Below, one piece after another: positions 33,292 to 43,715 of a DNA stretch of 64,000 nt (within the stretch, counting starts at the first letter, position 1; each line of letters opens with the position of its first letter). A program made the translations under genes and the position numbers. The DNA lies in assembly GCF_014764705.1 (NCBI RefSeq), contig NZ_JACXXG010000010.1:1-64000 (forward strand), in the 5' to 3' direction. This stretch comes from Stutzerimonas kunmingensis. GTDB lineage: Bacteria > Pseudomonadota > Gammaproteobacteria > Pseudomonadales > Pseudomonadaceae. The notes under the pieces are model-generated. The model did not search any database. It was not told where the DNA came from and was given only the letters and a program-made list of their open reading frames with translations.

Positions 33292-34275
33292 ATGCGCGCC
33301 ATGTTGCTGGAACAGATTGGCCAACCGTTGCAGCTGCGCGAACTGCCCGAGCCTCAAGCGGGGCCAGGGGAGCTGCGGGTCAAGGTACTGGCTTGCGGCG
33401 TCTGTCGCACCGACCTGCACGTGGTGGATGGCGAGTTGCCGGAGGCGCCGCTGCCGATCATCCCGGGTCACGAGATTGTCGGCCGCGTCGATGCGCTGGG
33501 CGAAGGCGTCAGCGGTTTCGAGCTGGGCCAGCGGGTCGGCATTCCCTGGCTCGGGCATACCTGCGGCACCTGCAGCTATTGCCAGCACGCCGAGGAAAAC
33601 CTCTGCGATGCGCCGCAGTTCACCGGCTACACGCGGCCAGGCGGTTATGCCGAATACGTGGTGGCCGACGCGCGCTTCGCCTTTGCCCTCGGCGACGAGG
33701 GCGATGCCGTGGCGCTGGCGCCGCTGCTCTGTGCCGGGCTGATCGGCTGGCGTTCGCTGGTCAAGGCCGGTGACGGCAAGCGCCTGGGCCTGTACGGCTT
33801 CGGTGCCGCGGCGCATATCGTCATGCAGGTGGCGCGCTGGCAGGGGCGCGATGTCTATGCCCTTAGCCGTCCTGGCGACATCGCTGCGCAGGACTTCGCC
33901 CGTTCGCTGGGCGCGCTCTGGGCCGGCGATTCGAACGAGTCGCCGCCGGTGCCGCTGGATGCCGCGATCATCTATGCGCCGGCCGGCGAGCTGGTGCCGG
34001 CGGCGCTGCGTGCCGTGCGCAAGGGCGGGCGGGTGGTCTGCGCCGGCATCCACATGAGCGACATTCCGAGCTTCCCCTACGACATCCTCTGGCAGGAGCG
34101 CGAGCTGGTTTCGGTGGCCAACCTGACCCGTCAGGACGGCCTGGACTTCTTCCCGGTCGCTGCGCAGGTCGGCATCCATACCGAAACCCATGCCTACCCT
34201 TTGGAACAGGCCAACCAGGCGCTGGACGATCTGCGCCATGGACGCTTCCAGGGCGCGGCAGTGCTGGTGCCGTGA
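33292..34275 (+). CDS. Zinc-dependent medium-chain alcohol dehydrogenase
   Basis: 327 residues with a GroES-like N-terminal half and a Rossmann C-terminal half. Catalytic zinc ligands Cys38 (CGVCRTDLH) and His60-Glu61 (PGHEIVG) are present, as are the structural zinc cysteines 91, 94, 97 and 105 (CGTCSYCQHAEENLC). Nucleotide binding is LYGFGAAAHIVMQVA, a variant of GxGxxG with Gly-Phe-Gly-Ala-Ala-Ala. It matches the adhA/yahK-like YjgB group of NAD(P)-dependent dehydrogenases oxidising primary alcohols; the physiological substrate is unknown. AAAGGAGAG precedes the ATG. Confidence 0.92.
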   Translation: MRAMLLEQIGQPLQLRELPEPQAGPGELRVKVLACGVCRTDLHVVDGELPEAPLPIIPGHEIVGRVDALGEGVSGFELGQRVGIPWLGHTCGTCSYCQHAEENLCDAPQFTGYTRPGGYAEYVVADARFAFALGDEGDAVALAPLLCAGLIGWRSLVKAGDGKRLGLYGFGAAAHIVMQVARWQGRDVYALSRPGDIAAQDFARSLGALWAGDSNESPPVPLDAAIIYAPAGELVPAALRAVRKGGRVVCAGIHMSDIPSFPYDILWQERELVSVANLTRQDGLDFFPVAAQVGIHTETHAYPLEQANQALDDLRHGRFQGAAVLVP

Positions 34276-34327
34276 AGAGCATGCTGCGCGAACCATTTCG
34301 TGGGCCCGCGTCCTGATATGGCTTGGT

Positions 34328-34424
34328 CGTAGGGTGGATCGCGCTTTATCGATCACGGGGTGGGGAACCACGGGTTAGCCGAGCGGGGGCTCGGTGGTTG
34401 TAAAAGGCGACATCCACCCTACGG
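34328..34424. repeat. Inverted-repeat element, copy 1
   Basis: CGTAGGGTGGAT at 34328-34339 is inverted as ATCCACCCTACG at 34412-34423. The roughly 70-base interior contains GATCGCGCTTTATCGATC and further short pairs. A second copy with the same ends lies at 47808-47886. Both sit between the ends of convergent genes. Confidence 0.75.
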
Positions 34425-34429
34425 CCAAA

Positions 34430-34460
34430 AACGAAAAACCCCGCCGAGGCGGGGTTCGTT
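34430..34460 (-). terminator. Terminator of the metNIQ operon
   Basis: AACCCCGC / GCGGGGTT stem (34437-34456, loop CGAG) preceded on the plus strand by AAAACGAAAAA, which gives a U-run on the minus strand after metQ. Confidence 0.85.
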
Positions 34461-34479
34461 CAGGACAGCGCGGTCAGGC

Positions 34480-35253
34480 TCAGAAGGCCGGAACGACGGC
34501 ACCCTTGTACTTTTCCTCGATGAACTGGCGTACTTGCTCGCTGTGCAGCGCGGCAGCCAGTTTCTGCATGGCATCGCTGTCCTTGTTGTCCGGACGGGCG
34601 ACCAGGATGTTCACGTACGGCGAGTCACTGCCCTCGATCACCAGGGCGTCCTGGGTCGGGTTCAGCTTGGCTTCCAGCGCGTAGTTGGTGTTGATCAGCG
34701 CCAGGTCGACCTGGGTCAGCACGCGCGGCAGGGTCGCGGCTTCCAGTTCGCGGATCTTGATCTTCTTCGGGTTCTCGGCGATGTCCTTCGGCGTGGCGGT
34801 GATGCCGGCGCCGACCTTCAGCGTGATCACGCCGGCCTTGTCCAGCAGCAGCAGTGCGCGGCCGCCATTGGTGGCATCGTTGGGAATGACCACGGTGGCG
34901 CCATTGGGCAGTTCGTCCAGCGACTTGACCTTGCTCGAGTAGGCCCCAAAGGGTTCGATATGCACGCCGGCCACGCTGACCAGATCGGTGCCCTTGCCCT
35001 TGTTGAACTCATCCAGGTACGGCTGGTGCTGGAAGAAGTTGGCGTCCAGACGCTTCTCGGCGACCTGGATGTTCGGTTGCACGTAATCGGTGAAGACCTT
35101 CACGTTCAGCTCGACGCCTTGCTCGGCCAGCTGCGGCTTGACGAACTCCAGCAGCTCGGCGTGCGGCACGGCGGTGGCGGCCACGGTCAGGGTTTCGGCG
35201 GCCTGTGCGGAAAATGCCGCGACGGTGGCCAGGGCGGCAATCAGTTTCTTCAT
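34480..35253 (-). CDS. metQ: Methionine ABC transporter substrate-binding protein
   Basis: 257 residues. The signal peptide ends near AQAAE; there is no lipobox Cys, so it should be soluble periplasmic rather than a lipoprotein. NlpA/MetQ family motifs are AVPHAELLEFVKP, FTDYVQPNIQVAEKRLDANFFQHQPYLDEFN, IEPFGAYSSKVKSLDELPNGATVVIPND and NTNYALEA. It binds methionine for the MetNI importer. Third gene of the operon, 58 bases after metI, followed by a strong terminator. Confidence 0.94.
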   Translation of the reverse strand: MKKLIAALATVAAFSAQAAETLTVAATAVPHAELLEFVKPQLAEQGVELNVKVFTDYVQPNIQVAEKRLDANFFQHQPYLDEFNKGKGTDLVSVAGVHIEPFGAYSSKVKSLDELPNGATVVIPNDATNGGRALLLLDKAGVITLKVGAGITATPKDIAENPKKIKIRELEAATLPRVLTQVDLALINTNYALEAKLNPTQDALVIEGSDSPYVNILVARPDNKDSDAMQKLAAALHSEQVRQFIEEKYKGAVVPAF

Positions 35254-35311
35254 CGTTCGGTTCCTTCGTAGATTGAGTGGGGTGCGAAGGTTCGCTCGCC
35301 CTGGTTGCGCT

Positions 35312-35989
35312 TCATTTGCGTGAAAAATGGGTGACCAGCCGGTCGCCGACGCTTTGCAGCACCTGCACCAGTACCAGCAGCAGCACCACGGTGACCACCA
35401 TCACGTCGGTCTGGAATCGCTGATAGCCGAAGCGGATCGCCAGGTCGCCGAGGCCGCCGGCCCCCACTACACCGGCCATCGCAGTGTAGGACACCAGGGT
35501 GATGGCAGTAACGGTGACCGCAGCGATGATGCCCGGACGCGCTTCCGGCAGCAATGCGCTGAAGATGATCTGCCGCGTCGTCGCGCCCATGGCCTGGGTC
35601 GCCTCGATGATGCCGCGGTCCACTTCGCGCAGTGCGGTTTCCACCAGGCGTGCGAAGAACGGCGCGGCGCCGACCACCAGCGGCGGGATCGCCCCGGCGA
35701 CGCCCAGCGAGGTGCCGGTGATCAGCACGGTGAACGGAATCATCACGATCAGCAGGATGATGAACGGCAGCGAGCGCAGCACGTTGACCACGAACGACAG
35801 CGCGGCATACAGCGGCCCGTTCTCGAACAGCTGGCGCGGGCCGCAGAGAAACAGCAGCACGCCCAGCGGCAGGCCGAGCAGGATGGTGAACAGCAGCGAG
35901 CCGCCGAGCATCAGCAGGGTGTCCAGCGTCGCCAGCCAGATCTCGTACCAGTCGACATTCCCTAACAAGGAGCTGAAAAAGGCGTCCAT
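35312..35989 (-). CDS. metI: Methionine ABC transporter permease
   Basis: 225 residues with five membrane helices. The ABC permease (EAA) motif lies near ALREVDRGIIEATQAMGATTRQIIFSALLPEARPG. It is the membrane channel of the MetNIQ importer. The ATG shares one base with the metN stop (TGATG), so translation is coupled. Confidence 0.95.
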   Translation of the reverse strand: MDAFFSSLLGNVDWYEIWLATLDTLLMLGGSLLFTILLGLPLGVLLFLCGPRQLFENGPLYAALSFVVNVLRSLPFIILLIVMIPFTVLITGTSLGVAGAIPPLVVGAAPFFARLVETALREVDRGIIEATQAMGATTRQIIFSALLPEARPGIIAAVTVTAITLVSYTAMAGVVGAGGLGDLAIRFGYQRFQTDVMVVTVVLLLVLVQVLQSVGDRLVTHFSRK

Positions 35990-36996
35990 CAGCGCAATAC
36001 CTCCACGTGCACGTCGGCGGCCTGCAGTTGTGCCATTGCCGCCGCCATGTCACCGCCGATCAGCGCCAGCGTGAGCTGGCCGTAGGGGGTGTCCTTGATG
36101 CGATCGATGCGCCCGGAAAGGATGCTGTAGTCGACCCCGGTTTCACGGGCGACGGTGCCCAGCAGGGGCTTGTAGGTGGCATCGCCCTGGAAGGTCAGGC
36201 GCAGGATGCGGCCCGGCACGTGGGCGAAATCGTCGTGCAGCTCGCTTTCATCCATCGCCTCGTCTTCCAGCACGAAGCGCTGGGTGGTCGGGTGCTTGGG
36301 ATGCAGGAACACCTCGGTGACCGGCCCCTGTTCGACGATGGCGCCGGCGTCCATCACCGCCACGCGGTCGCAGACGCGGCGGATCACGTCCATCTCGTGG
36401 GTGATCAGCACGATGGTCAGCTTCAGCTCGCTATTGATCTCGGCCAACAGCTGCAGCACCGATGCCGTGGTCTGCGGATCGAGGGCGCTGGTCGCCTCGT
36501 CGCAGAGCAGGATGCTCGGCTCGGTGGCCAGAGCACGGGCAATACCCACGCGCTGCTTCTGACCACCGGAGAGCTGCGCCGGATACTTGCGCGCGTGGTC
36601 CTTGAGGCCGACACGGTCGAGCAGGGCGGCGACGCGGGCGTCGATCTCACTGCGCGAGCGGATGCCGGCCAGGCGCAGCGGCATGGCGACGTTGTCCGCC
36701 ACGGTCTTGGACATCAGCAGGTTGAAGTGCTGGAAGATCATCCCGACGCGCTGGCGGAAGCGCCGCAGGCCGTCGGCATCGAGCGCGGTGACATCTTCGC
36801 CGTTGACCAGGATGCGCCCGCCGGAGGGTTCCTCGAGGCGGTTGATCAGACGCAGCAGCGTGCTCTTGCCGGCGCCAGAATGGCCGATCAGGCCGAAGAC
36901 TTCACCGGAGGCGATCTCCAGCTGCGTCGGCTGCAGGGCAGGGACGTCTCTGCCGCCGGTCCGATAGGTTTTGTGGACTTGATGGAATTCGATCAC
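35989..36996 (-). CDS. metN: Methionine ABC transporter ATPase
   Basis: 335 residues from GTG 36996 (AAGG upstream). Walker [11 protein letters not shown]-loop MIFQHFNLL, signature [15 protein letters not shown], Walker [13 protein letters not shown] and H-loop ITHEMD are all present. The C-terminal NIL/ACT-like domain (about 245-335) senses methionine and inhibits transport in homologs. It leads the metN-metI-metQ operon. The 264 bases upstream, shared with the divergent catalase gene, show no riboswitch that I can recognise. Confidence 0.96.
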   Translation of the reverse strand: MIEFHQVHKTYRTGGRDVPALQPTQLEIASGEVFGLIGHSGAGKSTLLRLINRLEEPSGGRILVNGEDVTALDADGLRRFRQRVGMIFQHFNLLMSKTVADNVAMPLRLAGIRSRSEIDARVAALLDRVGLKDHARKYPAQLSGGQKQRVGIARALATEPSILLCDEATSALDPQTTASVLQLLAEINSELKLTIVLITHEMDVIRRVCDRVAVMDAGAIVEQGPVTEVFLHPKHPTTQRFVLEDEAMDESELHDDFAHVPGRILRLTFQGDATYKPLLGTVARETGVDYSILSGRIDRIKDTPYGQLTLALIGGDMAAAMAQLQAADVHVEVLR

Positions 36997-37260
36997 GGGC
37001 GAACCTTGTGGGTGCGGCGTTCGTTGCCGGGATATTCGGCGAAAGCCGGGCATTCTACCCGTTTGCCGGCGAGGTCGCTTGTCTGTGCCGCTGCGATTGA
37101 GCAAATGCATCGGGCTTATAGCTAAAGCAAATCGGTTCGGCCGGCAACCATGTAGCCGCTATGGGGGTCACTAACCGGTACGCCGTGAAATGATCACGCA
37201 TCAGGTCCAGACCGTGGCCCGATCGTTCGCGGTTCAGCTCACCGCTAATGGAGGCCCATC

Positions 37261-39396
37261 ATGACCGAAAAGACCCCTAAACAGAGCGAGCTGGCCGGCA
37301 CCGATACCGTCGACCGTGCCAATCACAACGCCAAGCTCGACCAACTGGAAGAATTTCGCAGCGACGCCACCGGCGAGGCGCTGCGCACCAACCAGGGCGT
37401 GAAGATCGCCGACAACCAGAACACCCTCAAGGCCGGCGATCGTGGGCCCTCGCTGCTCGAAGACTTCATCATGCGCGAGAAGCTCACCCACTTTGACCAC
37501 GAGCGCATCCCCGAGCGCATCGTGCATGCGCGTGGTTCGGCGGCGCACGGTGTGTTCGTCAGCTACGCCGACCACAGCTGGCTGACCAAGGCCTCGTTCC
37601 TCGCCGCCGAAGGCAAGGAAACCCCGGTCTTCACGCGCTTCTCCACCGTGCAGGGCTCGCGCGGCTCGGCAGACACCGTGCGCGACGTGCGCGGCTTCGC
37701 CACCAAGTTCTACACCGACGAGGGCAACTTCGATCTGGTCGGCAACAACATGCCAGTGTTCTTCATTCAGGACGCGATCAAGTTTCCGGACTTCGTGCAT
37801 GCGGTGAAACCCGAGCCGCACAACGAGATCCCGCAGGCGCAGTCGGCTCACGACAGCTTCTGGGACTTCGTCTCGCTGACCCCGGAATCGGCGCACATGG
37901 TGCTCTGGACCATGTCCGATCGCGCCCTGCCGCGCAGCTTCCGGGCGATGGAAGGCTTTGGCGTGCACACCTTCCGCCTGATCAACGCTGAGGGCGTCAG
38001 CCGCTTCGTCAAGTTTCACTGGAAGCCGGTCGCGGGCGCCTTCTCGCTGGTCTGGGACGAGACACTGAAGATTGCCGGCAAGGACCCGGACTTCAATCGC
38101 CGCGACATGTGGGAGTCCATCGAGATTGGCGACTACTTCGAGTGGGAGCTGGGCGTGCAGGTGGTGGAAGAGGCCGACGAGCACAAGTTCGACTTCGACC
38201 TGCTGGACCCGACCAAAATCATCCCCGAGGAGCTGGTGCCGGTGCAGAAGCTCGGCAAGATGACCCTCAACCGCAACCCGGACAACTTCTTCGCCGAGAC
38301 CGAGCAGGCCGCCTTCCACATCGGCCATATCGTGCCGGGCATCGACTTCACCAACGATCCGCTGCTGCAGGGCCGGTTGTTCTCCTACACCGACACCCAA
38401 CTGCTGCGTCTCGGTGGGCCGAACTTCCACGAAATCCCGATCAACCGTCCGCTGTGTCCGTTTCACAACAACCAGCGCGACGCCTTCCATCGCCAGACGA
38501 TCCACAAGGGCCGCGCCAACTACGAGCCCAACTCCATCGACAGTGGCTGGCCCAAGGAAACCCCGCCGGCAGCTCAGGGCGGCGGTTTCGAGAGCTATCC
38601 GGAGCGGGTCGAGGGGCACAAGATCCGCAACCGCAGCGAATCCTTCGGCGACCACTTCTCCCAGGCCACGCTGTTCTGGAACAGCATGAGCGGCCCGGAG
38701 AAGGAGCACATCATCGGTGCCTATACCTTCGAGCTGGGCAAGGTCGAGCGGGTGTTCATCCGTGAGCGTCAGGTCAACGAGATCCTCGCCAACATCGACC
38801 TGGAGCTGGCCCGCCGCGTGGCCGAGAACCTCGGCCTGCCGGCACCCGCTGCGCCGACCGTAGCGGCGAAGGTACCGACCCCGCAAAGCTCGCCGGCCCT
38901 GAGTTTGATGAACCATGCACCGGGCAATATCAAGTCGCGCAAGATCGCCATTCTGGTGGCCAACGGCGTTGATGGTGCTGCAATCGATGCATTCAAGGCC
39001 AAGCTGGCCGAGCAGGGCGCGCTGGCCAAGATCATCGGTCCCTCGCCGGCGCCGGTGAAGACGGCGGACGGCAAGATGCTGCCGGTCGACGCCGCGATGG
39101 ACGGCATGCCCTCGGTGATGTTCGACGCCGTGTTCGTCCCCGGCGGTGCCGATGCGGCGGCGGCCATGGCCAAGTCCGGCGAAGCCAAGCACTACCTGCT
39201 GGAGGCCTACAAGCACCTGAAACCCATCGTGGTGCTCGGTGCCGCGCGTCCGCTGCTGGCGACCCTGGGCCTGCAGCCCGACGCTGGTCTGCTGGAAGGC
39301 GATGATGTGGATGGGGTGTTTGGCAACTTCGCCCAGGCGCTTGGCCAGCATCGGGTCTGGGCGCGCGAGGCCGCGGCGGACGCAATTCCCGCGTGA
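37261..39396 (+). CDS. katE: Large-subunit catalase HPII
   Basis: 711 residues, the clade 2 length. Catalytic His89 is in [14 protein letters not shown]. Asn is in [11 protein letters not shown], and the proximal heme Tyr376 lies in [23 protein letters not shown]. The C-terminal extension (about 555-711) has the DJ-1/GATase-like fold typical of HPII ([33 protein letters not shown]). It decomposes hydrogen peroxide, usually in stationary phase. It begins with GGAGGCCCATC before the ATG and ends at a strong terminator. Confidence 0.97.
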   Translation: MTEKTPKQSELAGTDTVDRANHNAKLDQLEEFRSDATGEALRTNQGVKIADNQNTLKAGDRGPSLLEDFIMREKLTHFDHERIPERIVHARGSAAHGVFVSYADHSWLTKASFLAAEGKETPVFTRFSTVQGSRGSADTVRDVRGFATKFYTDEGNFDLVGNNMPVFFIQDAIKFPDFVHAVKPEPHNEIPQAQSAHDSFWDFVSLTPESAHMVLWTMSDRALPRSFRAMEGFGVHTFRLINAEGVSRFVKFHWKPVAGAFSLVWDETLKIAGKDPDFNRRDMWESIEIGDYFEWELGVQVVEEADEHKFDFDLLDPTKIIPEELVPVQKLGKMTLNRNPDNFFAETEQAAFHIGHIVPGIDFTNDPLLQGRLFSYTDTQLLRLGGPNFHEIPINRPLCPFHNNQRDAFHRQTIHKGRANYEPNSIDSGWPKETPPAAQGGGFESYPERVEGHKIRNRSESFGDHFSQATLFWNSMSGPEKEHIIGAYTFELGKVERVFIRERQVNEILANIDLELARRVAENLGLPAPAAPTVAAKVPTPQSSPALSLMNHAPGNIKSRKIAILVANGVDGAAIDAFKAKLAEQGALAKIIGPSPAPVKTADGKMLPVDAAMDGMPSVMFDAVFVPGGADAAAAMAKSGEAKHYLLEAYKHLKPIVVLGAARPLLATLGLQPDAGLLEGDDVDGVFGNFAQALGQHRVWAREAAADAIPA

Positions 39397-39459
39397 CGCT
39401 TGCGCAAGGTTCGGCGCGGGCGCCAGCCCGCTCGAAACGTGCTGCGAACCATCGACCAC

Positions 39460-39496
39460 AGAACGCCGGCGCATGCCGGCGTTCTGCTTTTTTTTT
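39460..39496 (+). terminator. Strong rho-independent terminator after katE
   Basis: AGAACGCCGGC and GCCGGCGTTCT form a perfect 11-bp stem with loop GCAT (39460-39485), followed by GC and a run of nine T. Confidence 0.95.
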
Positions 39497-39599
39497 ACTT
39501 GGTTAACTCGCCGCAAAGGCCCGCAATAGACACAGGTCATGGTCTCGCTGATCTGGCTTGCCCATGCTGAAGGCGTCTGTCAGCGGATGGAGCCATACC

Positions 39600-41087
39600 A
39601 TGAGCGATACCCCTAACGTAGCCCTTCGCCAAGGTCTGCTTGGCATCCCGATCGGTCTGTTGGTGGCCGTACTGGCGCTCATTGGCGTGCTGCTGATGCC
39701 ACTGCCTGCCGACCTGCCCGTGGCCGGCCAGCGAGTGCTGGCGATCCTGGTGTTCGCGGTGGTGGTGTGGATCACCGAAGCGGTGTCCTATGAGGTCAGC
39801 GCGATCATGATCACCGCGCTGCTGGCGTTCCTCATCGGTACGGCGCCTACGCTGGAAAACCCCGAGGTCGTCTACGGCACCTCAAAGGCGATCGGCATGG
39901 GGCTTTCCGGCTTCGCCAATCCGGCATTGGCGCTGGTAGCCGGAGCCCTGTTCATCGCTGCGGCGATGACCCTGACCGGGCTCGACCGGCGCATTGCGCT
40001 GATGACCCTATCCAGGGTCGGCACCAGTTCGCGGCATATCCTCGGCGGCACGCTGGTGGTCATCGTCCTGCTCAGCCTGGTGGTACCCAGCGCCACGGCG
40101 CGCGCCGCCTGCGTGGTGCCGATCATGCTTGGCATCATCACCGCATTCGGGATCGACAAGCGTTCGAACTTCGCCGCCGGCATGATGATCATCGTCGCCC
40201 AGGGCACCAGCATCTGGAACATCGGCATCCAGACCGCAGCGGCGCAGAACCTGCTGCTGGTGGGCTTCATGGACAAACTGCTGGGTGAGCGAGTCAGCTG
40301 GATCGACTGGCTCATCGCCGGCGCACCCTGGGCCGTGATGATGTCCTTCGTGCTGCTGTTCATCGTGCTCAAGCTGCTGCCGCCGGAAACCGAGCGGATA
40401 GCCGGTGGCAAGGAAGCCGTGGCACGCTCGCTTGCCGAACTTGGGCCGATGACCTCGGCGCAGAAACGCCTGCTCGCCGTGTCCATCGGGTTGCTGCTGT
40501 GCTGGGCCACCGAGGGCAAGCTGCACAGTTTCGACACCACCAGCACCACCTACGCGGGTCTGGTGATCCTGATGCTGCCGCGCATCGGCGTGATGAACTG
40601 GAAGGAGGTTCAGGCGCGGGTGCCCTGGGGCACGGTGATCGTCTTCGGCGTCGGGATCAGCCTCGGCACGGTATTGCTCACGACTCAGGCCGGACAGTGG
40701 CTCGGCGCGCAGGTGGTGGCCCACACCGGGCTTGGCGTGGTGGGGCCGCTGGGTATCTTCGCCATTCTCGGCGCTTTTCTCATCGTGATCCATCTGGGCT
40801 TTGCCAGTGCCACGGCGCTGACCTCGGCGATGCTGCCGATCCTGATCTCGGTGTTGCTCAGCCTGCCAGGGGATTTCAGCCGGCTGGGGATGACCATGCT
40901 GCTCGGTTTCGTCGTCAGTTACGGCTTCATCCTGCCAATCAACGCGCCGCAGAACATGGTTTGCCTGGGCACCGAGACCTTCAGCGCCCGGCAATTCGCC
41001 AAGGTCGGCGTGCTGGTAACGCTGATCGGCTATCTGAGCATGTTGCTGTTCGCGATGACCTGGTGGCGCTGGCTGGGCTGGATTTGA
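39600..41087 (+). CDS. SLC13/DASS-family permease
   Basis: 495 residues from ATG 39600 (GGAG nine bases upstream). About 11-12 helices with two inverted repeats. Characteristic parts are WITEAVSYEVSAIMITALLAFL, SLVVPSATARAACVVPIMLGI, the first (S/T)N-like turn GTSIWNIG, and GFASATALTSAMLPILISVL with FILPINAPQNMVCLGTETFSARQFAKVG near the end. The family takes up sulfate or di/tricarboxylates with sodium. SxT replaces the usual SNT in the first site, so the substrate is uncertain. It stands alone between katE and the zinc cluster. Confidence 0.87.
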   Translation: MSDTPNVALRQGLLGIPIGLLVAVLALIGVLLMPLPADLPVAGQRVLAILVFAVVVWITEAVSYEVSAIMITALLAFLIGTAPTLENPEVVYGTSKAIGMGLSGFANPALALVAGALFIAAAMTLTGLDRRIALMTLSRVGTSSRHILGGTLVVIVLLSLVVPSATARAACVVPIMLGIITAFGIDKRSNFAAGMMIIVAQGTSIWNIGIQTAAAQNLLLVGFMDKLLGERVSWIDWLIAGAPWAVMMSFVLLFIVLKLLPPETERIAGGKEAVARSLAELGPMTSAQKRLLAVSIGLLLCWATEGKLHSFDTTSTTYAGLVILMLPRIGVMNWKEVQARVPWGTVIVFGVGISLGTVLLTTQAGQWLGAQVVAHTGLGVVGPLGIFAILGAFLIVIHLGFASATALTSAMLPILISVLLSLPGDFSRLGMTMLLGFVVSYGFILPINAPQNMVCLGTETFSARQFAKVGVLVTLIGYLSMLLFAMTWWRWLGWI

Positions 41088-41131
41088 GCGCACTGCCAGC
41101 ATACGAGGCGAGGCCTGGCGCCATTCGTGCG

Positions 41132-41653
41132 CTAGGCGTCGTCGCCGGAGCCGGCATCCTGTGCCCGCAGCTCGCGCCAATGCAAAAACAGGCGCAGATC
41201 GAACTCGATCTGCCCGTAGCCGGGCAGCATGTGTTCGCACAGCTTGTAGAAGGCACGGTTGTGCTCGCGCTCACGCAGATGGGCGAGTTCGTGCACCACA
41301 ATCATCTGCAGGAATTCCGGCGCCGCCTCGCGAAACAGTGCGGCGACGCGAATCTCCTTTTTCGCCTTGAGCTTGCCGCCCTGCACCCGTGATACCGCGG
41401 TATGCAGGCCCAGCGCGCGATGGGTCAGGTCGAGGCGATTGTCATAGAGCACCTTGTCGATCGGCGGCGCGCTTTTGAGGTGGTCCTGCTTGAGCTGCTG
41501 CACGTAACCATACAGCGCCTTGTCGCTCTGCACCTGATGGCGGCCAGGGTAGCGCCGCGCGAGGTAATCGCCCAGGCGATCCTCGGCGATCAGCTGGCGT
41601 ACCTGAGCCAGCAGCGGCTCGGGGTAGCCGCGCAGGTACTTCAGGTCACTCAT
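41132..41653 (-). CDS. YgjP-like zinc metallopeptidase (DUF45/M48)
   Basis: 173 residues. The zinc motif VVHELAHLREREHN has His121, Glu122, His125 and a following HNRAFY, the YgjP/WLM gluzincin pattern. A basic N-terminal half precedes it. The start ATG overlaps the znuB stop (ATGA), so this zinc enzyme is translated as the last gene of the zur-znuC-znuB operon. The substrate is unknown. Confidence 0.87.
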   Translation of the reverse strand: MSDLKYLRGYPEPLLAQVRQLIAEDRLGDYLARRYPGRHQVQSDKALYGYVQQLKQDHLKSAPPIDKVLYDNRLDLTHRALGLHTAVSRVQGGKLKAKKEIRVAALFREAAPEFLQMIVVHELAHLREREHNRAFYKLCEHMLPGYGQIEFDLRLFLHWRELRAQDAGSGDDA

Positions 41654-42435
41654 GCGCGCTTCGGCCAGGCGAAGCTGAGCAGGAACAGCGCGGCGGCGCT
41701 GACCACGATGGACGGCCCGGCGGGGGTGTCTTCGAACCAGGACAGCGTCAGACCCAGGCACACCGCGACGATGCCCAACACGCTGGCGCCAAAGGCCATC
41801 TGCTCCGGCGTGCGCGCATGGCGTTGCGCCGCGGCGGCGGGAATGATCAGCAGCGAGGTGATCAGCAGCACGCCGACGATCTTCATCGCCACGGCGATCA
41901 CCACGGCGATCAGCAGCATCAGCGCCAGGCGGATACCGGCCACCGGCAACCCTTCGACCTTGGCCAGCTCCTCGTGCACGGTGATCGCCAAGAGTGGCCG
42001 CCACAGCGGAATCAGCATCAGCAGCACCAGGGCGCTGCCGCCGATGATCCAGGCCAGGTCGCTCGGCCCGACGGCGAGCAGATCGCCGAACAGATAGCCC
42101 ATCAGGTCGATGCGCACGTCATCCATGAAGCTCAGCGACACCAGGCCGAGCGACAGCGTGCTGTGGGCGAGGATGCCGAGCAGCGTGTCCGAGGCCAGCG
42201 GCTGGCGCTGCTGCAGGGTGACCAGCAAGAGCGCGAGCAGCACGCAGCCGACCGTCACCGCCAGAGTCAGGTTGACGTCGAGCATCAACCCGAGGGCGAC
42301 GCCGAATAGCGCGGCGTGGGACAGGGTGTCGCCGAAATAGGCCATGCGCCGCCAGACGACGAAGGAGCCGAGCGGGCCGGCGACCAGCGCCAGGGCGAGG
42401 CCGGCGAGCAGGGCGTTGAGAAGGAAATCGGGCAT
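41650..42435 (-). CDS. znuB: Zinc ABC transporter permease
   Basis: 261 residues with eight helices. The ABC-3 family start FLLNALLAGLALALVAGPLGSFVVWRRMAYFGDTLSHAALFG is clear, as are VHEELAKVEGLPVAG and LLIIPAAAA. It forms the membrane channel of ZnuABC. It begins one base after the znuC stop and overlaps the peptidase gene. Confidence 0.96.
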   Translation of the reverse strand: MPDFLLNALLAGLALALVAGPLGSFVVWRRMAYFGDTLSHAALFGVALGLMLDVNLTLAVTVGCVLLALLLVTLQQRQPLASDTLLGILAHSTLSLGLVSLSFMDDVRIDLMGYLFGDLLAVGPSDLAWIIGGSALVLLMLIPLWRPLLAITVHEELAKVEGLPVAGIRLALMLLIAVVIAVAMKIVGVLLITSLLIIPAAAAQRHARTPEQMAFGASVLGIVAVCLGLTLSWFEDTPAGPSIVVSAAALFLLSFAWPKRA

Positions 42436-42436
42436 G

Positions 42437-43207
42437 TCAGTGCTTGCAGTTCGGGCCGTGGACGTGGGGTTTGCCGGTCACCACGCTGCCGTGCAGGTCG
42501 TGGCTGTGGTCGTGCTGGTGGTGATAGATCGCCAGACTGCGCGCGTCCTGGCCGAACAGCTCGACGAAGGCCGGGTCGCTGCTGACCTGTTCCGGATGCC
42601 CCGAACAGCAAACGTGGCGATTGAGGCAGACCACCTGGTCGGTGGCGCTCATCACCAGATGCAGGTCGTGGGAAACCATCAAAACGCCGCAGCCGTAGCG
42701 GTCGCGTAGCACGCCGATCAGCCGGTACAGCTCGGCCTGGCCGGCGACGTCGACACCCTGCACCGGTTCGTCGAGCACCAGTAGCTCCGGCTCGCGCAGC
42801 AGCGCGCGGGCGAGCAGCACACGCTGCATTTCGCCGCCGGAAATCTTCTGCAGCGGGCTGTCGATGACGTGCTCGGCGCCGACTTCGCCCAGCGCAGCCA
42901 GGGCTCGGGCGCGATCGACGCCGGGCACCAGGCGCAGAAAGCGCAGCACCGACAAGGGTAGGGTGGGGTCCACGTGGAGCTTCTGCGGCATGTAGCCGAC
43001 ACGCAGCTTCGGCTTGCGCCAGACCTGGCCGCGATCGGGTTTCAGCAGGCCGAGCACTGCCCGTACCAGCGTGGTCTTGCCGGCGCCATTGGGGCCGATC
43101 AGGGTGACGATCTCGCCGCGATGCACCTGCAGTTGCGCGCCTTCCAGCACGTTCTGGTTGGCGAAGCGCACGTGGATGTCATCCAGCCGCAGCAGCACCT
43201 CGCTCAT
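42437..43207 (-). CDS. znuC: Zinc ABC transporter ATPase
   Basis: 256 residues. Walker [10 protein letters not shown], signature [15 protein letters not shown], Walker [13 protein letters not shown] and H-loop VSHDLH are present. The C-terminus is a His-rich tail ([12 protein letters not shown], then HVHGPNCKH) that may bind zinc. It powers zinc uptake by ZnuABC. The ATG overlaps the zur stop (ATGA). Confidence 0.96.
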   Translation of the reverse strand: MSEVLLRLDDIHVRFANQNVLEGAQLQVHRGEIVTLIGPNGAGKTTLVRAVLGLLKPDRGQVWRKPKLRVGYMPQKLHVDPTLPLSVLRFLRLVPGVDRARALAALGEVGAEHVIDSPLQKISGGEMQRVLLARALLREPELLVLDEPVQGVDVAGQAELYRLIGVLRDRYGCGVLMVSHDLHLVMSATDQVVCLNRHVCCSGHPEQVSSDPAFVELFGQDARSLAIYHHQHDHSHDLHGSVVTGKPHVHGPNCKH

Positions 43208-43689
43208 GCGGCTTTCCGGCAGTTTGAGCAGAGGCCGACCACTTCCACGGTCTGCCCCTCGACGGCGAAGCCGACGCTGCTGGCGGCGCTGTCGATGGCC
43301 TCGGCGATGGCGCGTTGCTCGAGTTCGATGGCGGTGTGGCAGTGCCGGCAGATGAGGAACTGGCCCTGGTGTGGATGCTCCGGATGGTTGCAGCCGATGA
43401 AGGCGTTGAGCGACGCGATGCGATGCACCAGGCCGTTCTCCAGCAGGAAATCCAGCGCGCGGTAGACAGTGGGCGGCGCGGCGCGGCGGCCATCCTGCTC
43501 GCTCAGTACGGCGAGGATGTCGTAGGCGCCGAGCGGCCTGTGGCTTTGCCAGACCAGCTCCAGCACACGCTTGCGCAGGGCGGTCAGGCGTACGCCCTGG
43601 CGCGCGCAGAGGCTGTCGGCTTCGGCCAGCGCGTGGCTGACGCAATGGTCATGGTCGTGGGGCGTACAGGCCAGCGGGGTCTTGGACAT
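43204..43689 (-). CDS. zur: Zinc uptake regulator Zur (Fur family)
   Basis: 161 residues. The winged-helix part contains [28 protein letters not shown] and [29 protein letters not shown], the Fur-family DNA-recognition region. The metal sites include [21 protein letters not shown] (CxxC) and [10 protein letters not shown] (CxxC). It represses zinc uptake genes when zinc is sufficient. It heads the zur-znuC-znuB-peptidase operon and is divergent from znuA. Confidence 0.95.
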   Translation of the reverse strand: MSKTPLACTPHDHDHCVSHALAEADSLCARQGVRLTALRKRVLELVWQSHRPLGAYDILAVLSEQDGRRAAPPTVYRALDFLLENGLVHRIASLNAFIGCNHPEHPHQGQFLICRHCHTAIELEQRAIAEAIDSAASSVGFAVEGQTVEVVGLCSNCRKAA

Positions 43690-43715
43690 GAGCGGCGACG
43701 TGTTGGGGTAGAGAC

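Noticed and set aside
36997-37260. SAM or methionine riboswitch before metN
   Set aside because: No conserved helices or motif of known SAM riboswitches could be drawn in this stretch.
37234-39540. 768-codon minus-strand frame opposite katE
   Set aside because: No recognisable domain, while the plus strand has all HPII catalase residues.
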